Shown here piece after piece: positions 30,606 through 38,416 of a DNA stretch of 64,000 nucleotides. Each line of letters starts with the position of its first letter. The stretch's first letter is position 1. The position numbers were made by a program, and so were the translations under genes. The notes under the pieces are model-generated. The model was not told the origin of the DNA and searched no databases. It worked only from the letters and a program-made list of their open reading frames with translations. Source of the stretch: Gemmatimonadaceae bacterium (GTDB taxonomy: Bacteria; Gemmatimonadota; Gemmatimonadetes; Gemmatimonadales; Gemmatimonadaceae); assembly GCA_019186945.1 (NCBI GenBank), contig JABAQJ010000003.1, forward strand, positions 164,531-228,530, written 5' to 3'.

Positions 30606-31265
30606 TCAGGAGGTGGACCAGCCGTGCGTGCCCAAGAGCGGGACGAATCTGACCGGCACGATGTCACGCCGCTTGTAGTCGTCACCTGACCGCGTAATCA
30701 GGGTCAGAGTCTGTTCAGTACGACCGCCGAGCGGGATGATCAGCCGGCCGCCGTCAGCCAGCTGCTCCAACAGGGGCCGCGGCACGTCCGGTGCCGCCGC
30801 GCTCACCAGGATGGCGTCAAATGGGGCGTACTCTCGCCAGCCGATTGTCCCATCGCCAAGCAGGAGGGAGACGTTGCGACATCCACAGGATCGAATGGCT
30901 TCTCTGGCGGTAGCGAGAAGTCCCGGTATTCGCTCGATTGAAAAGACCTGCGCGGCGAGGTGCGAGAGCAGCACCGTCTGATATCCCGATCCCGTCCCGA
31001 CTTCGAGCACACGCTCGTGCCCGGTCAAACCAAGCAGCTCCAGGTAGCGCGCGTGGACACTGGGTTGCGAAATCGTTTGTCCTTCCGAGATGGGGAGCGG
31101 ACTGTCCTCATAGGCGCGATGGAGCGACCCGGACTGCACGAAAAGGTGTCGCGGAGTCAGCTCAAACGCTCGCAGGACGCTCAAGTCCTTGATCCCCTTG
31201 GACTGGAGCGTCTCGATCAGGCGCCTGCGGGCGCCACGATATTCGGGGACTACGGGGTCCGCCAC
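30606..31265 (-). CDS. pcm: Protein-L-isoaspartate O-methyltransferase
   Basis: Repairs isoaspartyl residues by SAM-dependent methylation. The 219 residues have the N-terminal PRHLFVQSGSLHRAYEDSPLPISEGQTISQP, which is diagnostic, then the SAM motif VLEVGTGSGYQTVLL and the later DGTIGWREYAPFDAILV. It overlaps surE by 16 bases. The surE-pcm pairing is conserved in many bacteria and links stress survival functions. It is preceded in the operon by surE and followed by the orphan gene. Confidence 0.96.
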   Translation of the reverse strand: MADPVVPEYRGARRRLIETLQSKGIKDLSVLRAFELTPRHLFVQSGSLHRAYEDSPLPISEGQTISQPSVHARYLELLGLTGHERVLEVGTGSGYQTVLLSHLAAQVFSIERIPGLLATAREAIRSCGCRNVSLLLGDGTIGWREYAPFDAILVSAAAPDVPRPLLEQLADGGRLIIPLGGRTEQTLTLITRSGDDYKRRDIVPVRFVPLLGTHGWSTS

Positions 31266-32011
31266 CAGGTCTCCGCGGTGTCAAGCACGTCTCGATGAGT
31301 CAGGTCGAGATGCAGAGGCGTAACGGAAATGAAGCCGTCCTGGATAGCCTGGAAGTCGGAGTCGGTGGAACCGTGCCAGGAGATCGCACCGCCACCGATC
31401 CAGTAGATGTGCCGTCCCCACGGATCTCTCATGGGCTGGATGGAGTTCGAGTAGACTCTCCGGCCGAGTCTCGTCAGCTTCACCCCCTTTATCTCCTCCC
31501 GACGGCGCGGTGGCAAGTTGACGTTCAGGAGCGTTTCCCGCGGGAATCGATCCAGGCTGGTCAGGTGTCGCAGCAGCGGAGCGAGAACGTCGATCTGCTC
31601 GTTGAGTTTGGCGATGTCGGCTCGCAGGTCACCGCCAGCGAACGAGATGGCTATCGAAGGGATGCCCAGTGCGAGTCCTTCCATTGCGGCGGCGACGGTG
31701 CCGGAATAGAGCACGTCCTCGCCCATGTTGGGTCCGTGGTTGATCCCGCTGACAACGAAGTCGGGACGCTCGGACATCAGTGCCTCGACGGCGAGCATGA
31801 CGCAATCGGTGGGCGTTCCGTCGACCTGAAATCGGCGCTCGCCTCTTCGCACAGGGCGCAACGGGTGGTGAAGCGTCAGCGAATGGCTCGTGGCGCTCTG
31901 TTCGCGATCCGGCGCCACGACAGTGACGTCGCCGATCTGCTCCGCGGCACGGATGAGGCACTCGAGACCGTGCGCGAGGATGCCGTCGTCGTTCGTACAA
32001 AGAATCTGCAT
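31250..32011 (-). CDS. surE: 5'-nucleotidase SurE
   Basis: Metal-dependent nucleoside monophosphatase. The 253 residues start with the metal-binding motif LCTNDDGILA, followed by APDREQSATSHSLTLHHPLR, GTPTDCV, SGINHGPNMGEDVLYSGTVAAAMEG and LNVNLP, all SurE hallmarks. Three bases separate it from the upstream MerR-type gene, and its end overlaps pcm. Confidence 0.96.
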   Translation of the reverse strand: MQILCTNDDGILAHGLECLIRAAEQIGDVTVVAPDREQSATSHSLTLHHPLRPVRRGERRFQVDGTPTDCVMLAVEALMSERPDFVVSGINHGPNMGEDVLYSGTVAAAMEGLALGIPSIAISFAGGDLRADIAKLNEQIDVLAPLLRHLTSLDRFPRETLLNVNLPPRRREEIKGVKLTRLGRRVYSNSIQPMRDPWGRHIYWIGGGAISWHGSTDSDFQAIQDGFISVTPLHLDLTHRDVLDTAETWWRTP

Positions 32012-32014
32012 CGT

Positions 32015-32395
32015 TCAGTTGGATGGGTTCATCGGCGGAATCGGCTCTTTGCCGCTGATCACGCGCTGCAGCTGCGCGAGCTGGCGCTCCAGGTCCACCA
32101 ACGATTCCGTCTTCAATGCCTGACGAGCCTCGGTTCGCAACAGCCCGCTCTTGCGATGGGCGTCGACTTTCTGTCTGGCACCGTCGATAGTGTACTTCTC
32201 CGTGTACAGCAGGTGCTTCACTAGTTGGATCAATTCGACTTCGCGGCGCTGGTAGACCCGATTCCCCGACCGGTTCTTGGCGGGGTTGAGGAATCGAAAC
32301 TGGCTCTCCCAGTACCTGAGGACATGCGGCTTGAGGTCGGTCAGCTGGCACACCTCGCCAATCGAAAAGAACTCCTGGACGGGGTCGTCGTTCAT
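32015..32395 (-). CDS. MerR-family transcriptional regulator
   Basis: A 126-residue DNA-binding protein. The N-terminal winged helix (FFSIGEVCQLTDLKPHVLRYWESQFRFLNP, NRVYQRREVELI) is of the MerR type. The short C-terminal part (about 85-126) is helical, with LVDLERQLAQLQRVI suited to dimerisation. It has no effector domain or metal-binding cysteines. It resembles the short MerR proteins found beside metabolic and ribosome genes. Target unknown; the two 9-bp direct repeats in the operon leader (36622-36647) are one place to look. Start overlaps the gpsA stop (ATGA). Confidence 0.88.
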   Translation of the reverse strand: MNDDPVQEFFSIGEVCQLTDLKPHVLRYWESQFRFLNPAKNRSGNRVYQRREVELIQLVKHLLYTEKYTIDGARQKVDAHRKSGLLRTEARQALKTESLVDLERQLAQLQRVISGKEPIPPMNPSN

Positions 32396-33387
32396 TGATC
32401 GTGCTCAGCTCGAAGTTCGCGGCTCATGAGTTCGCTCATCGCCTGACGAGGCGTCTGGTTCTCAAACAGGATCCGGTGCACAGCCTCGACGATCGGCATA
32501 TCCACCCGCTCGCGTCGTGCAAGAGCCCACGCGCTCTCGGTGTTTATGACGCCTTCAGCTACGCTGTCACGGCCAGCAAGGATATCGCGAAGCGGGATGC
32601 CCTTCCCCACGTCCAGACCCACCGCACGGTTGCGGCTGAGCGAGCCGGTACAGGTCAGCACCAGGTCGCCCATACCCGCCAAGCCGGCGAACGTCGCCGC
32701 GCGGGCACCTAACGCCACGCCCAGTCGAGTCATCTCGGCCAGGCCGCGCGTGATCAGGGCAGCTCGCGAGTTGAGACCGAGGTCCAGGCCCTCGGCGATT
32801 CCCGTGGCGACCGCCATCACGTTCTTCAATGCCCCCCCAAGTTCAACGCCGCGCACATCGTCGTTTGTGTAGATGCGCAGTGTGGAACCCGACAGAATCC
32901 GCTGCACAGCTTCGGCGGCTTTCGGCGACTCTGATGCAGCGACAATCGCCGTCGGATGGCCGCGCGCCACTTCCATCGCGAAACTCGGCCCGGATAGCGC
33001 AACCACCCCGCGACCGTGACACTCGGCGCTCACCACTTCGGTCATCAAGGCCAGGGATTGTCGTTCGATCCCCTTGGTGGCGACGACGAGCAGCGCGTCG
33101 GCGCCGACCTCTGTCGTTCCGGCACGGACGACTTCGCGGAGCACATGAGATGGCGCCACGTACACGATGATTTCGGCTCCATGCAACGCCAAGCCCATCT
33201 CGTTAGTGGCTTGAACGGACGGATGGATTTGTATGCTCGGCAGGAAGCGCGGGTTCTGACGATCCCTGTTGATGGCCAAGGCGACGTCCGGCTCGCGGGC
33301 CCAGAGCATCACACCGTGCCCGTTTCCTGCCAGCTGATGAGCCAGGGCTGTTCCCCATGCACCTGCTCCTGCCACTGCCACACGCAT
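32392..33387 (-). CDS. gpsA: NAD(P)-dependent glycerol-3-phosphate dehydrogenase
   Basis: Reduces dihydroxyacetone phosphate to sn-glycerol 3-phosphate for phospholipids. The 331 residues show the dinucleotide motif VAVAGAGAWGTALA, VVATKGIE, SGPSFAMEVARG and the catalytic-Lys segment ELGGALKNVMAVATGI. The open frame extends upstream, but the ATG at 33387 overlaps the plsY stop (TGATG) and matches the family N-terminus. It makes the substrate used by PlsY, encoded just upstream. Confidence 0.97.
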   Translation of the reverse strand: MRVAVAGAGAWGTALAHQLAGNGHGVMLWAREPDVALAINRDRQNPRFLPSIQIHPSVQATNEMGLALHGAEIIVYVAPSHVLREVVRAGTTEVGADALLVVATKGIERQSLALMTEVVSAECHGRGVVALSGPSFAMEVARGHPTAIVAASESPKAAEAVQRILSGSTLRIYTNDDVRGVELGGALKNVMAVATGIAEGLDLGLNSRAALITRGLAEMTRLGVALGARAATFAGLAGMGDLVLTCTGSLSRNRAVGLDVGKGIPLRDILAGRDSVAEGVINTESAWALARRERVDMPIVEAVHRILFENQTPRQAMSELMSRELRAEHDQ

Positions 33388-34004
33388 CAGGTGCCCCCGG
33401 TTCGGTGGCCGAGGCGCGACTCCTCTCCGCGAACGAGCCGCGCGATGTTCGACCGGTGAGTCCAGATGACGAACCCGGCGATGAATACTCCGAATGCTAT
33501 CAACACCGGACTTGCCGGACGCCGCAGCAACAGGACGAACGGCAACGTGGCAGCGGCCACGATCGATGCCAGCGAGACGTACCGCGTCACCGCCACCACG
33601 ATCGCGAAGATCGCAAAGGCGATCACGAACTGCACCGGCGCGAGAGCCGCCATCACGCCGGCGGTTGTCGCAACCCCCTTTCCTCCACCTCTGCCTAACA
33701 AGAAGATCGGCCGAACGTGTCCAACGATGGCGGCAATCCCATAGGTGATCGCCCATACATCGGGCCGCGACGACGGAATCGCCAGGGGCAGGACAAATGC
33801 CGGCAGAAATCCCTTCATCGCATCGAACGCCAGGACCGGTGCGGCAACCGCTGGGCCCAGCGTGCGCAGAACGTTCGTCGCCCCAAGGTTGCCAGACCCG
33901 TGTTCCCGAAGGTCGATGCCGCGAAGAAGCTTCCCGGCAATCAGCGCGGCCGGAATCGATCCGACAAGGTAGGAGATCGGCAGGCCAAGCGCCGGATGCA
34001 TCAC
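33387..34004 (-). CDS. plsY: Glycerol-3-phosphate acyltransferase
   Basis: Membrane enzyme that transfers acyl from acyl phosphate to glycerol 3-phosphate, the first step of phospholipid synthesis. The 205-residue protein has several hydrophobic segments and the three PlsY motifs: GSIPAALIAGKLL, GSGNLGATNVLRTLG and GRGGGKGVATTAG. It overlaps der by four bases and gpsA by one. Its acyl-phosphate donor requires PlsX, which is not in the window. Confidence 0.95.
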   Translation of the reverse strand: MMHPALGLPISYLVGSIPAALIAGKLLRGIDLREHGSGNLGATNVLRTLGPAVAAPVLAFDAMKGFLPAFVLPLAIPSSRPDVWAITYGIAAIVGHVRPIFLLGRGGGKGVATTAGVMAALAPVQFVIAFAIFAIVVAVTRYVSLASIVAAATLPFVLLLRRPASPVLIAFGVFIAGFVIWTHRSNIARLVRGEESRLGHRTGGT

Positions 34005-35308
34005 GCGGACTTGCGCCTCAGGAGAATCTGCAGAGGGTTGCCACGAAATCCCCAGAACTCTCGGAACCCGTTGTGCAGGTAACGGACGTAGTGCTCCTCG
34101 ACGAGATCCGGGTGGTTGCCGAAGACGGCGATCGTCGGTGGCGCGACATCCACCTGAGTCGCGTACATCAGCTTCACTTCACGGCCAGCTGCCTGGGGCG
34201 GTTGTCGACGTGCCAGCAACGACGTCAGTGCTTCGTTGACCCGAGCGGTCGGAATTCGCTTCAGCCGCTCCTCTGCCACCTCCAGCAGCAGCTCCAGGAT
34301 CCGGTTGACTCGCTGCCCCGTAATGGCCGATGTGAAGACAAACGGCACGAACTGCAGGAACGGTGCCTTCTCCCGGCACTCGCGCTCGAATCGCGCCGCG
34401 GTCTTCTCGTCTTTCACCGCCAGATCCCACTTGTTCACGACGACGATGAGACCTCGCCCGCTCTCCCAGGCGAGCGCGGCGATCTTCAGATCCTGGTTGT
34501 GCAGTCCCTCAGCGCCATCGATCACCAGTATGCAGATCGCTGCTCGATCGATTGCCCTCCTGCTCCGAAGCGTGGAGTAGAACTCCACGCCATCCTCGAT
34601 CCTCGATTGACGCCGGAGGCCGGCCGTATCGATGAATACCAGGTCGCGACCATGATACCGCATGGCGGAGTCGACCGCATCGCGCGTAGTACCTGCCGTG
34701 TCGGATACGACCAGGCGCTCCTCTCCGAGCAGCCGATTCACCAGCGACGACTTGCCAACGTTCGGCCGACCGATGACCGCCACTTCGAGCGCCTCCGGGA
34801 CCGTTTCGCTCACGGCCGGAATCCGCTCCACGAGGGCATCCAGCAAGTCGCCTGACTGCCGCCCATTCGCCGCCGACACCGGAATCGGATCGCCGACGCC
34901 TAACGCGTAGAACTCGTAGTAGTCCGATGTCGATGGATCGTCGACCTTGTTGGCCACGAGGAGGAACGGCTTCCCGCTGTTGCGCAGAATCTCGGCCACA
35001 CGCCAATCCATTGGGTGCAAGCCGACGCGTGCGTCCACGACCATCAACAGGAGATCCGCCTCGTCGATCGCCTGGGCAACCTGCCGGGAGATCTCGGCAT
35101 CCATCGGCACCCGAGTGTCGTCGGTTATCCCCCCCGTGTCGACCAGCCAGAACGCCGCTCCACTCCAATCGGCGCGCGCAAAGTGGCGATCGCGCGTGGT
35201 GCCCGCCTCGTCACTGACGATGGCCGCGTTTTCGCCGACGATCCGATTGAACAGCGCCGATTTTCCCACGTTGGGTCGGCCAACCAGTGCCACCACGGGG
35301 ATGCTCAT
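34001..35308 (-). CDS. der: Ribosome biogenesis GTPase Der (EngA)
   Basis: Double GTPase for 50S subunit assembly. The 435 residues contain two G domains: GRPNVGKSALFN (N-terminal) and GRPNVGKSSLVN (about residue 185). Each has DTAG/DTGG (VDTGGI, IDTAGLR) and NKxD (NKVDDP, NKWDLA). A C-terminal KH-like domain ends in FRGNPLQILLRRK. Length and order are typical. Start overlaps the DUF512 gene by ATGA. Confidence 0.97.
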   Translation of the reverse strand: MSIPVVALVGRPNVGKSALFNRIVGENAAIVSDEAGTTRDRHFARADWSGAAFWLVDTGGITDDTRVPMDAEISRQVAQAIDEADLLLMVVDARVGLHPMDWRVAEILRNSGKPFLLVANKVDDPSTSDYYEFYALGVGDPIPVSAANGRQSGDLLDALVERIPAVSETVPEALEVAVIGRPNVGKSSLVNRLLGEERLVVSDTAGTTRDAVDSAMRYHGRDLVFIDTAGLRRQSRIEDGVEFYSTLRSRRAIDRAAICILVIDGAEGLHNQDLKIAALAWESGRGLIVVVNKWDLAVKDEKTAARFERECREKAPFLQFVPFVFTSAITGQRVNRILELLLEVAEERLKRIPTARVNEALTSLLARRQPPQAAGREVKLMYATQVDVAPPTIAVFGNHPDLVEEHYVRYLHNGFREFWGFRGNPLQILLRRKSA

Positions 35309-36612
35309 TCCTGCCTCGTGTTCCCGACCGACGCGGCGACACGGGTCAACCGCGGTAATGCATCGACGAAGTCATATGACGCGAGCACCGGGAGCGGCAG
35401 TGACGCACGCAATTCATCGAACCGAACGTCATCGAGGAAGACACCCTGTTCGTTGATCGTCTCGGCGGGAATGAGGGCAACATCGAGGTCGGTCCGCCCT
35501 TCAAGCGATCGGACGATGTCCGCACCCACCAGCAAGCCGGCAGTCGTGACGGTTTTTCCGAACAGCGAGTTGACTGCCGGTATCAGCTCAAAGCGCGCTC
35601 CGCACGCACTGTGCAACCGGTCAAGGATATCCGGCATGATCGCCGTCATCGCCTTCCCTGTCACGACGCCAACGCGGCGTCCGTGTAGCGACGGCAACTC
35701 CCCGAGCCCGGCGTCGACGCGCGCGAAGAGTGCTGCAACCGCACCGACACCGTTCTCGATCTGGGCAAACTCCTCGTAGAACACGGCCTCGGGGAGCGCC
35801 CGATCCGCCAGGATGTACAGCTCGTCAGATGCAAATACCCAGCGTGTCCCGCGCTCGCGAACTCCGCGTTCACCCCATTGCGTCACCACATCGAGGAGCG
35901 CCCGCGCGTGCTCCCGCCCCATCGACTCGCCCGTATACAGATGGTTGAACTGCGTCAGTCCAACCGGCACGACCGCAACCGAAAGCATCGCGTCGCCTAA
36001 CGCCCAAAGATCGATCAGGCTCTGTTCCAGGACCTTGCCGTCATTCAACCCCGGCACAATCACCATCTGCCCATGGAACTGGATCCCGCCCGCGGCCAAG
36101 CGCGTCAACTGGTCGACAACATTGGGAACGCGCGGATTGTTCAACAGGATCTTGCGCGCTTCCCACGGTGTCGCGTGTACGGACACGTAGAGCGGCGAGA
36201 GGCGGTACTCGAGAATCCTCCGCTCGTCGTGCTCCTTCAGGTTGGAGAGGGTAGCGAAGTTTCCGTACGCAAAGGAAAGGCGGTAGTCGTCATCACGAAT
36301 GTACAGGTTCTTTCGGAGGCCCTTCGGAAGGCTTTCAATGAAGCAGAACTCGCAACGATTCGCGCAGCGCCGCACAGTCGGTGGTTCGAGTTCAATGCCG
36401 AGCGGTTCGCCATCGGGCCGCTCGATGTCGAACTCGACTTCGTCACCCTGGGGAAGACGTGCAGCCACGACGATGGAGTCATCGGCAGACAGGAACTCCC
36501 AGTCCAGGAAGTCGGATACCTGACGGCCGTTCACCGAGAGTAGTTCGGTACCGGTTGTGAGTCCCAATTCTTCGGCGATAGACCCTGCAAGGACTTTCGA
36601 GACTCGAACCAT
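35305..36612 (-). CDS. DUF512 radical-SAM protein with N-terminal PDZ-like domain
   Basis: Member of the DUF512 / putative FeS-oxidoreductase family, function unknown. The 435 residues start with a PDZ-like segment (VSKVLAGSIAEELGLTTGTELLSVNGRQVSD), then a radical-SAM core with a canonical CX3CX2C motif in RRCANRCEFCFI, SVHATPWEARK, and a C-terminal region with VGVVTGKAM and the DUF512 ending. No signal peptide. It leads the operon with der, plsY and gpsA, and a promoter lies upstream. A role in translation or lipid metabolism is possible but is pure inference. Confidence 0.85.
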   Translation of the reverse strand: MVRVSKVLAGSIAEELGLTTGTELLSVNGRQVSDFLDWEFLSADDSIVVAARLPQGDEVEFDIERPDGEPLGIELEPPTVRRCANRCEFCFIESLPKGLRKNLYIRDDDYRLSFAYGNFATLSNLKEHDERRILEYRLSPLYVSVHATPWEARKILLNNPRVPNVVDQLTRLAAGGIQFHGQMVIVPGLNDGKVLEQSLIDLWALGDAMLSVAVVPVGLTQFNHLYTGESMGREHARALLDVVTQWGERGVRERGTRWVFASDELYILADRALPEAVFYEEFAQIENGVGAVAALFARVDAGLGELPSLHGRRVGVVTGKAMTAIMPDILDRLHSACGARFELIPAVNSLFGKTVTTAGLLVGADIVRSLEGRTDLDVALIPAETINEQGVFLDDVRFDELRASLPLPVLASYDFVDALPRLTRVAASVGNTRQE

Positions 36613-36689
36613 CGCGTCCGTTCAATGCGCATTCATGGTCAATGCGCGTAAGTGCGCCCTCACAGGCGCATGTTGTATTCGGCTCACGG

Positions 36690-36718
36690 AATGTAGATGA
36701 CACCGACAGCGATATCAA
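36690..36718 (-). promoter_or_regulatory. Promoter of the DUF512-der-plsY-gpsA operon
   Basis: On the - strand, TTGATA (36718-36713) and TACATT (36695-36690) are 17 bases apart, giving a start near 36683 and a leader of about 70 bases. The leader contains a 9-bp direct repeat, TCAATGCGC, at 36622-36630 and 36639-36647, 17 bases centre to centre, which could bind a regulator. Confidence 0.6.
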
Positions 36719-36769
36719 TGCGAGGAAAGCACTTCGGTTCGCTCACCTCACGTTTGGCAGCAAGTGAAA

Positions 36770-36796
36770 GCGGCGTCACTCGATGAGCGACGCCGC
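36770..36796 (-). terminator. Hairpin terminator after the exported TPR gene
   Basis: GCGGCGTC (36770-36777) pairs with GACGCCGC (36789-36796); an inner CTC/GAG pair shortens the loop to three bases. On the - strand it is followed by TTTCACTT. It lies about 24 bases after the TPR gene stop and separates that gene from the DUF512 operon promoter. Confidence 0.65.
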
Positions 36797-36819
36797 CTTC
36801 GTCAGTCCAGTGTGAGAGA

Positions 36820-38355
36820 TCAGTTGGCGATCGGAGCGTACTTGAAGGCAACGATTCCAGCGCCCTCCACTTCGAGGCGGAAGGACTTGCTCCCCTTCGC
36901 TCCGACCTCGGCAACAGCGACTTCCTTCGAGGTAACCACGTTCCCCGCCGAATCGAGGAAATCGAACTTCAGGTTGTACGCCTTGGCGGCATCGCTCATG
37001 TTCTCGACCATACCCGAGAGGGTATGCTTGGCACCGTCATGCGAGAAAAGCGAGAACTGCACCTTGACGGGTGCCTCCTGGAATCGCTTGAAGTACTTGA
37101 GGAGGGAGTCATTGACCGCCGTGTACGCCTTCACGTTCGGATCGGTGTCGGGCTTCTTCTCGGCCAGGGGCTTGAGCGTCTTCGCTTTACCTTGGTAGTA
37201 AAGCGCCCAGAGCCGATAGTTATCCGGGTTCTCTGGATCGACCTCGATCAGCCGCGTCAGAACTGGCGGCAGCTTGTCCCAAGTCTCACCCTGCGCGAGC
37301 GTTGCGCCAAGATTGAACAGGCCGTCACGCGAATACGGATTCTTCTTCAGACCGGCTTCGAAAAGACTCGCGGCCTGCGGGATCTGGTCGGCACGTGCCG
37401 CCCCAACGCCAGCCTCGAAGAGCTGCGTGTCCGTGTAGCGATCGGGACTGTTCGCCATGTCCGTGAACAGCTTGGTCGCCGATTCCTTGTCGCCCGAGAG
37501 GATCTGGGCACGAGCGATGGCGGCTTGGGCCTTGACGTCGCCTGGGTACTCCTGAAGCATCTCATTGAGATAGGCAACGACATCCTTCATCGCTGCCATC
37601 TTCTTGTCCGCTTCGAGGTTCTCTCCCTCCTGCGTCATGAGCTGGGCGACCATCACCATGGTGTTCTTGCGATCTTCGGTGAGCGATGTATCGCCCTTCA
37701 TGAGCGTGGACATCTTCTTGAATGCCGCGATCGCGCCAGGCATGTCGTTCTTGCTCTGCAGGATGCTGCCAAGGATGTTGTACGCGATGTAGGCGAGCTT
37801 GTAGTCGTCGTACAGCGAGAGCGAGCGCCGCGTCAAGACTTCCGCAGAATCGGTCTGACGATCGTTGTACAGGTTCACCGCCGTGTTGATCATGCCCGCA
37901 TACAATCGACGCCGGTTCTCCTCCAGATCGGCATGGCAGTCTGGCGATGCCGCTTCCACGGCATCGAAAGCACTGTCGGCCGCGGCGATGATGTCGATCA
38001 TCCCCTCGGGATTGCTCTTGTAGCCGATCGATCCGCGGGTGACGACCGGGAGCTGGTTTGGCATCGAAGCGATGTTGGCCAGCGCGCGTCCCAGCACCAT
38101 CTGCCGCCCGAGCGCATTGGCGGCAATGATCTTGGCTTCGTCCTTGGGGTTCGTGAGTTTCGAGATGGCCTCGGAGAACGCCTTCATCTTGTCCTCTGGC
38201 TTCCCGAGCAGCTCGGCCTTGACGATGGCGTTTCGGGCATCCTTTACCTGGCCCGGCTTGCCGTCATCAACGGCGCACGCCGCCTGCGCAGCCAGTCGCG
38301 GCGCTGACGACACGACAAGCAGGGCAGCGAGAGCATAGATTCGCGTAACGGTCAT
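36820..38355 (-). CDS. Exported TPR protein
   Basis: A 511-residue secreted protein. The ATG at 38355 begins a clear signal peptide (MTVTRIYALAALLVVSSAP, cleavage after AAQA) and is preceded by CCAGGAGA. An open frame continues upstream but has no codon support. Residues 90-410 are helical repeats of TPR type, for example YKLAYIAYNILGSILQSKNDMPGAIAAFKK and PQAASLFEAGLKKNPYSRDGLFNLG. The last 130 residues are a beta-rich domain (VKVQFSLFSHDGAKHTLSGMVENMSDAAK). Location is probably periplasm or outer membrane. Function unknown. Confidence 0.82.
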   Translation of the reverse strand: MTVTRIYALAALLVVSSAPRLAAQAACAVDDGKPGQVKDARNAIVKAELLGKPEDKMKAFSEAISKLTNPKDEAKIIAANALGRQMVLGRALANIASMPNQLPVVTRGSIGYKSNPEGMIDIIAAADSAFDAVEAASPDCHADLEENRRRLYAGMINTAVNLYNDRQTDSAEVLTRRSLSLYDDYKLAYIAYNILGSILQSKNDMPGAIAAFKKMSTLMKGDTSLTEDRKNTMVMVAQLMTQEGENLEADKKMAAMKDVVAYLNEMLQEYPGDVKAQAAIARAQILSGDKESATKLFTDMANSPDRYTDTQLFEAGVGAARADQIPQAASLFEAGLKKNPYSRDGLFNLGATLAQGETWDKLPPVLTRLIEVDPENPDNYRLWALYYQGKAKTLKPLAEKKPDTDPNVKAYTAVNDSLLKYFKRFQEAPVKVQFSLFSHDGAKHTLSGMVENMSDAAKAYNLKFDFLDSAGNVVTSKEVAVAEVGAKGSKSFRLEVEGAGIVAFKYAPIAN

Positions 38356-38378
38356 TCCACTGTCTCCTGGTGATTTCG

Positions 38379-38396
38379 GCGCGTCGAAAAACGCGC
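38379..38396. other. Short hairpin between larC and the TPR gene
   Basis: GCGCGT (38379-38384) pairs with ACGCGC (38391-38396) across a CGAAAA loop. On the - strand the loop reads TTTTCG. No T-run follows, so termination after larC is only a possibility; it could also lie in the TPR gene leader. Confidence 0.35.
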
Positions 38397-38416
38397 GGTG
38401 ATGATACCGGTAACTC

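Noticed and set aside
33388-33756. N-terminal extension of gpsA over plsY
   Set aside because: The GpsA family starts at the ATG 33387; the extension lies wholly within plsY in another frame.
37024-38307. 427-codon open frame on + opposite the exported TPR gene
   Set aside because: Antisense shadow; the - strand frame has a signal peptide, ribosome binding site and TPR repeats.
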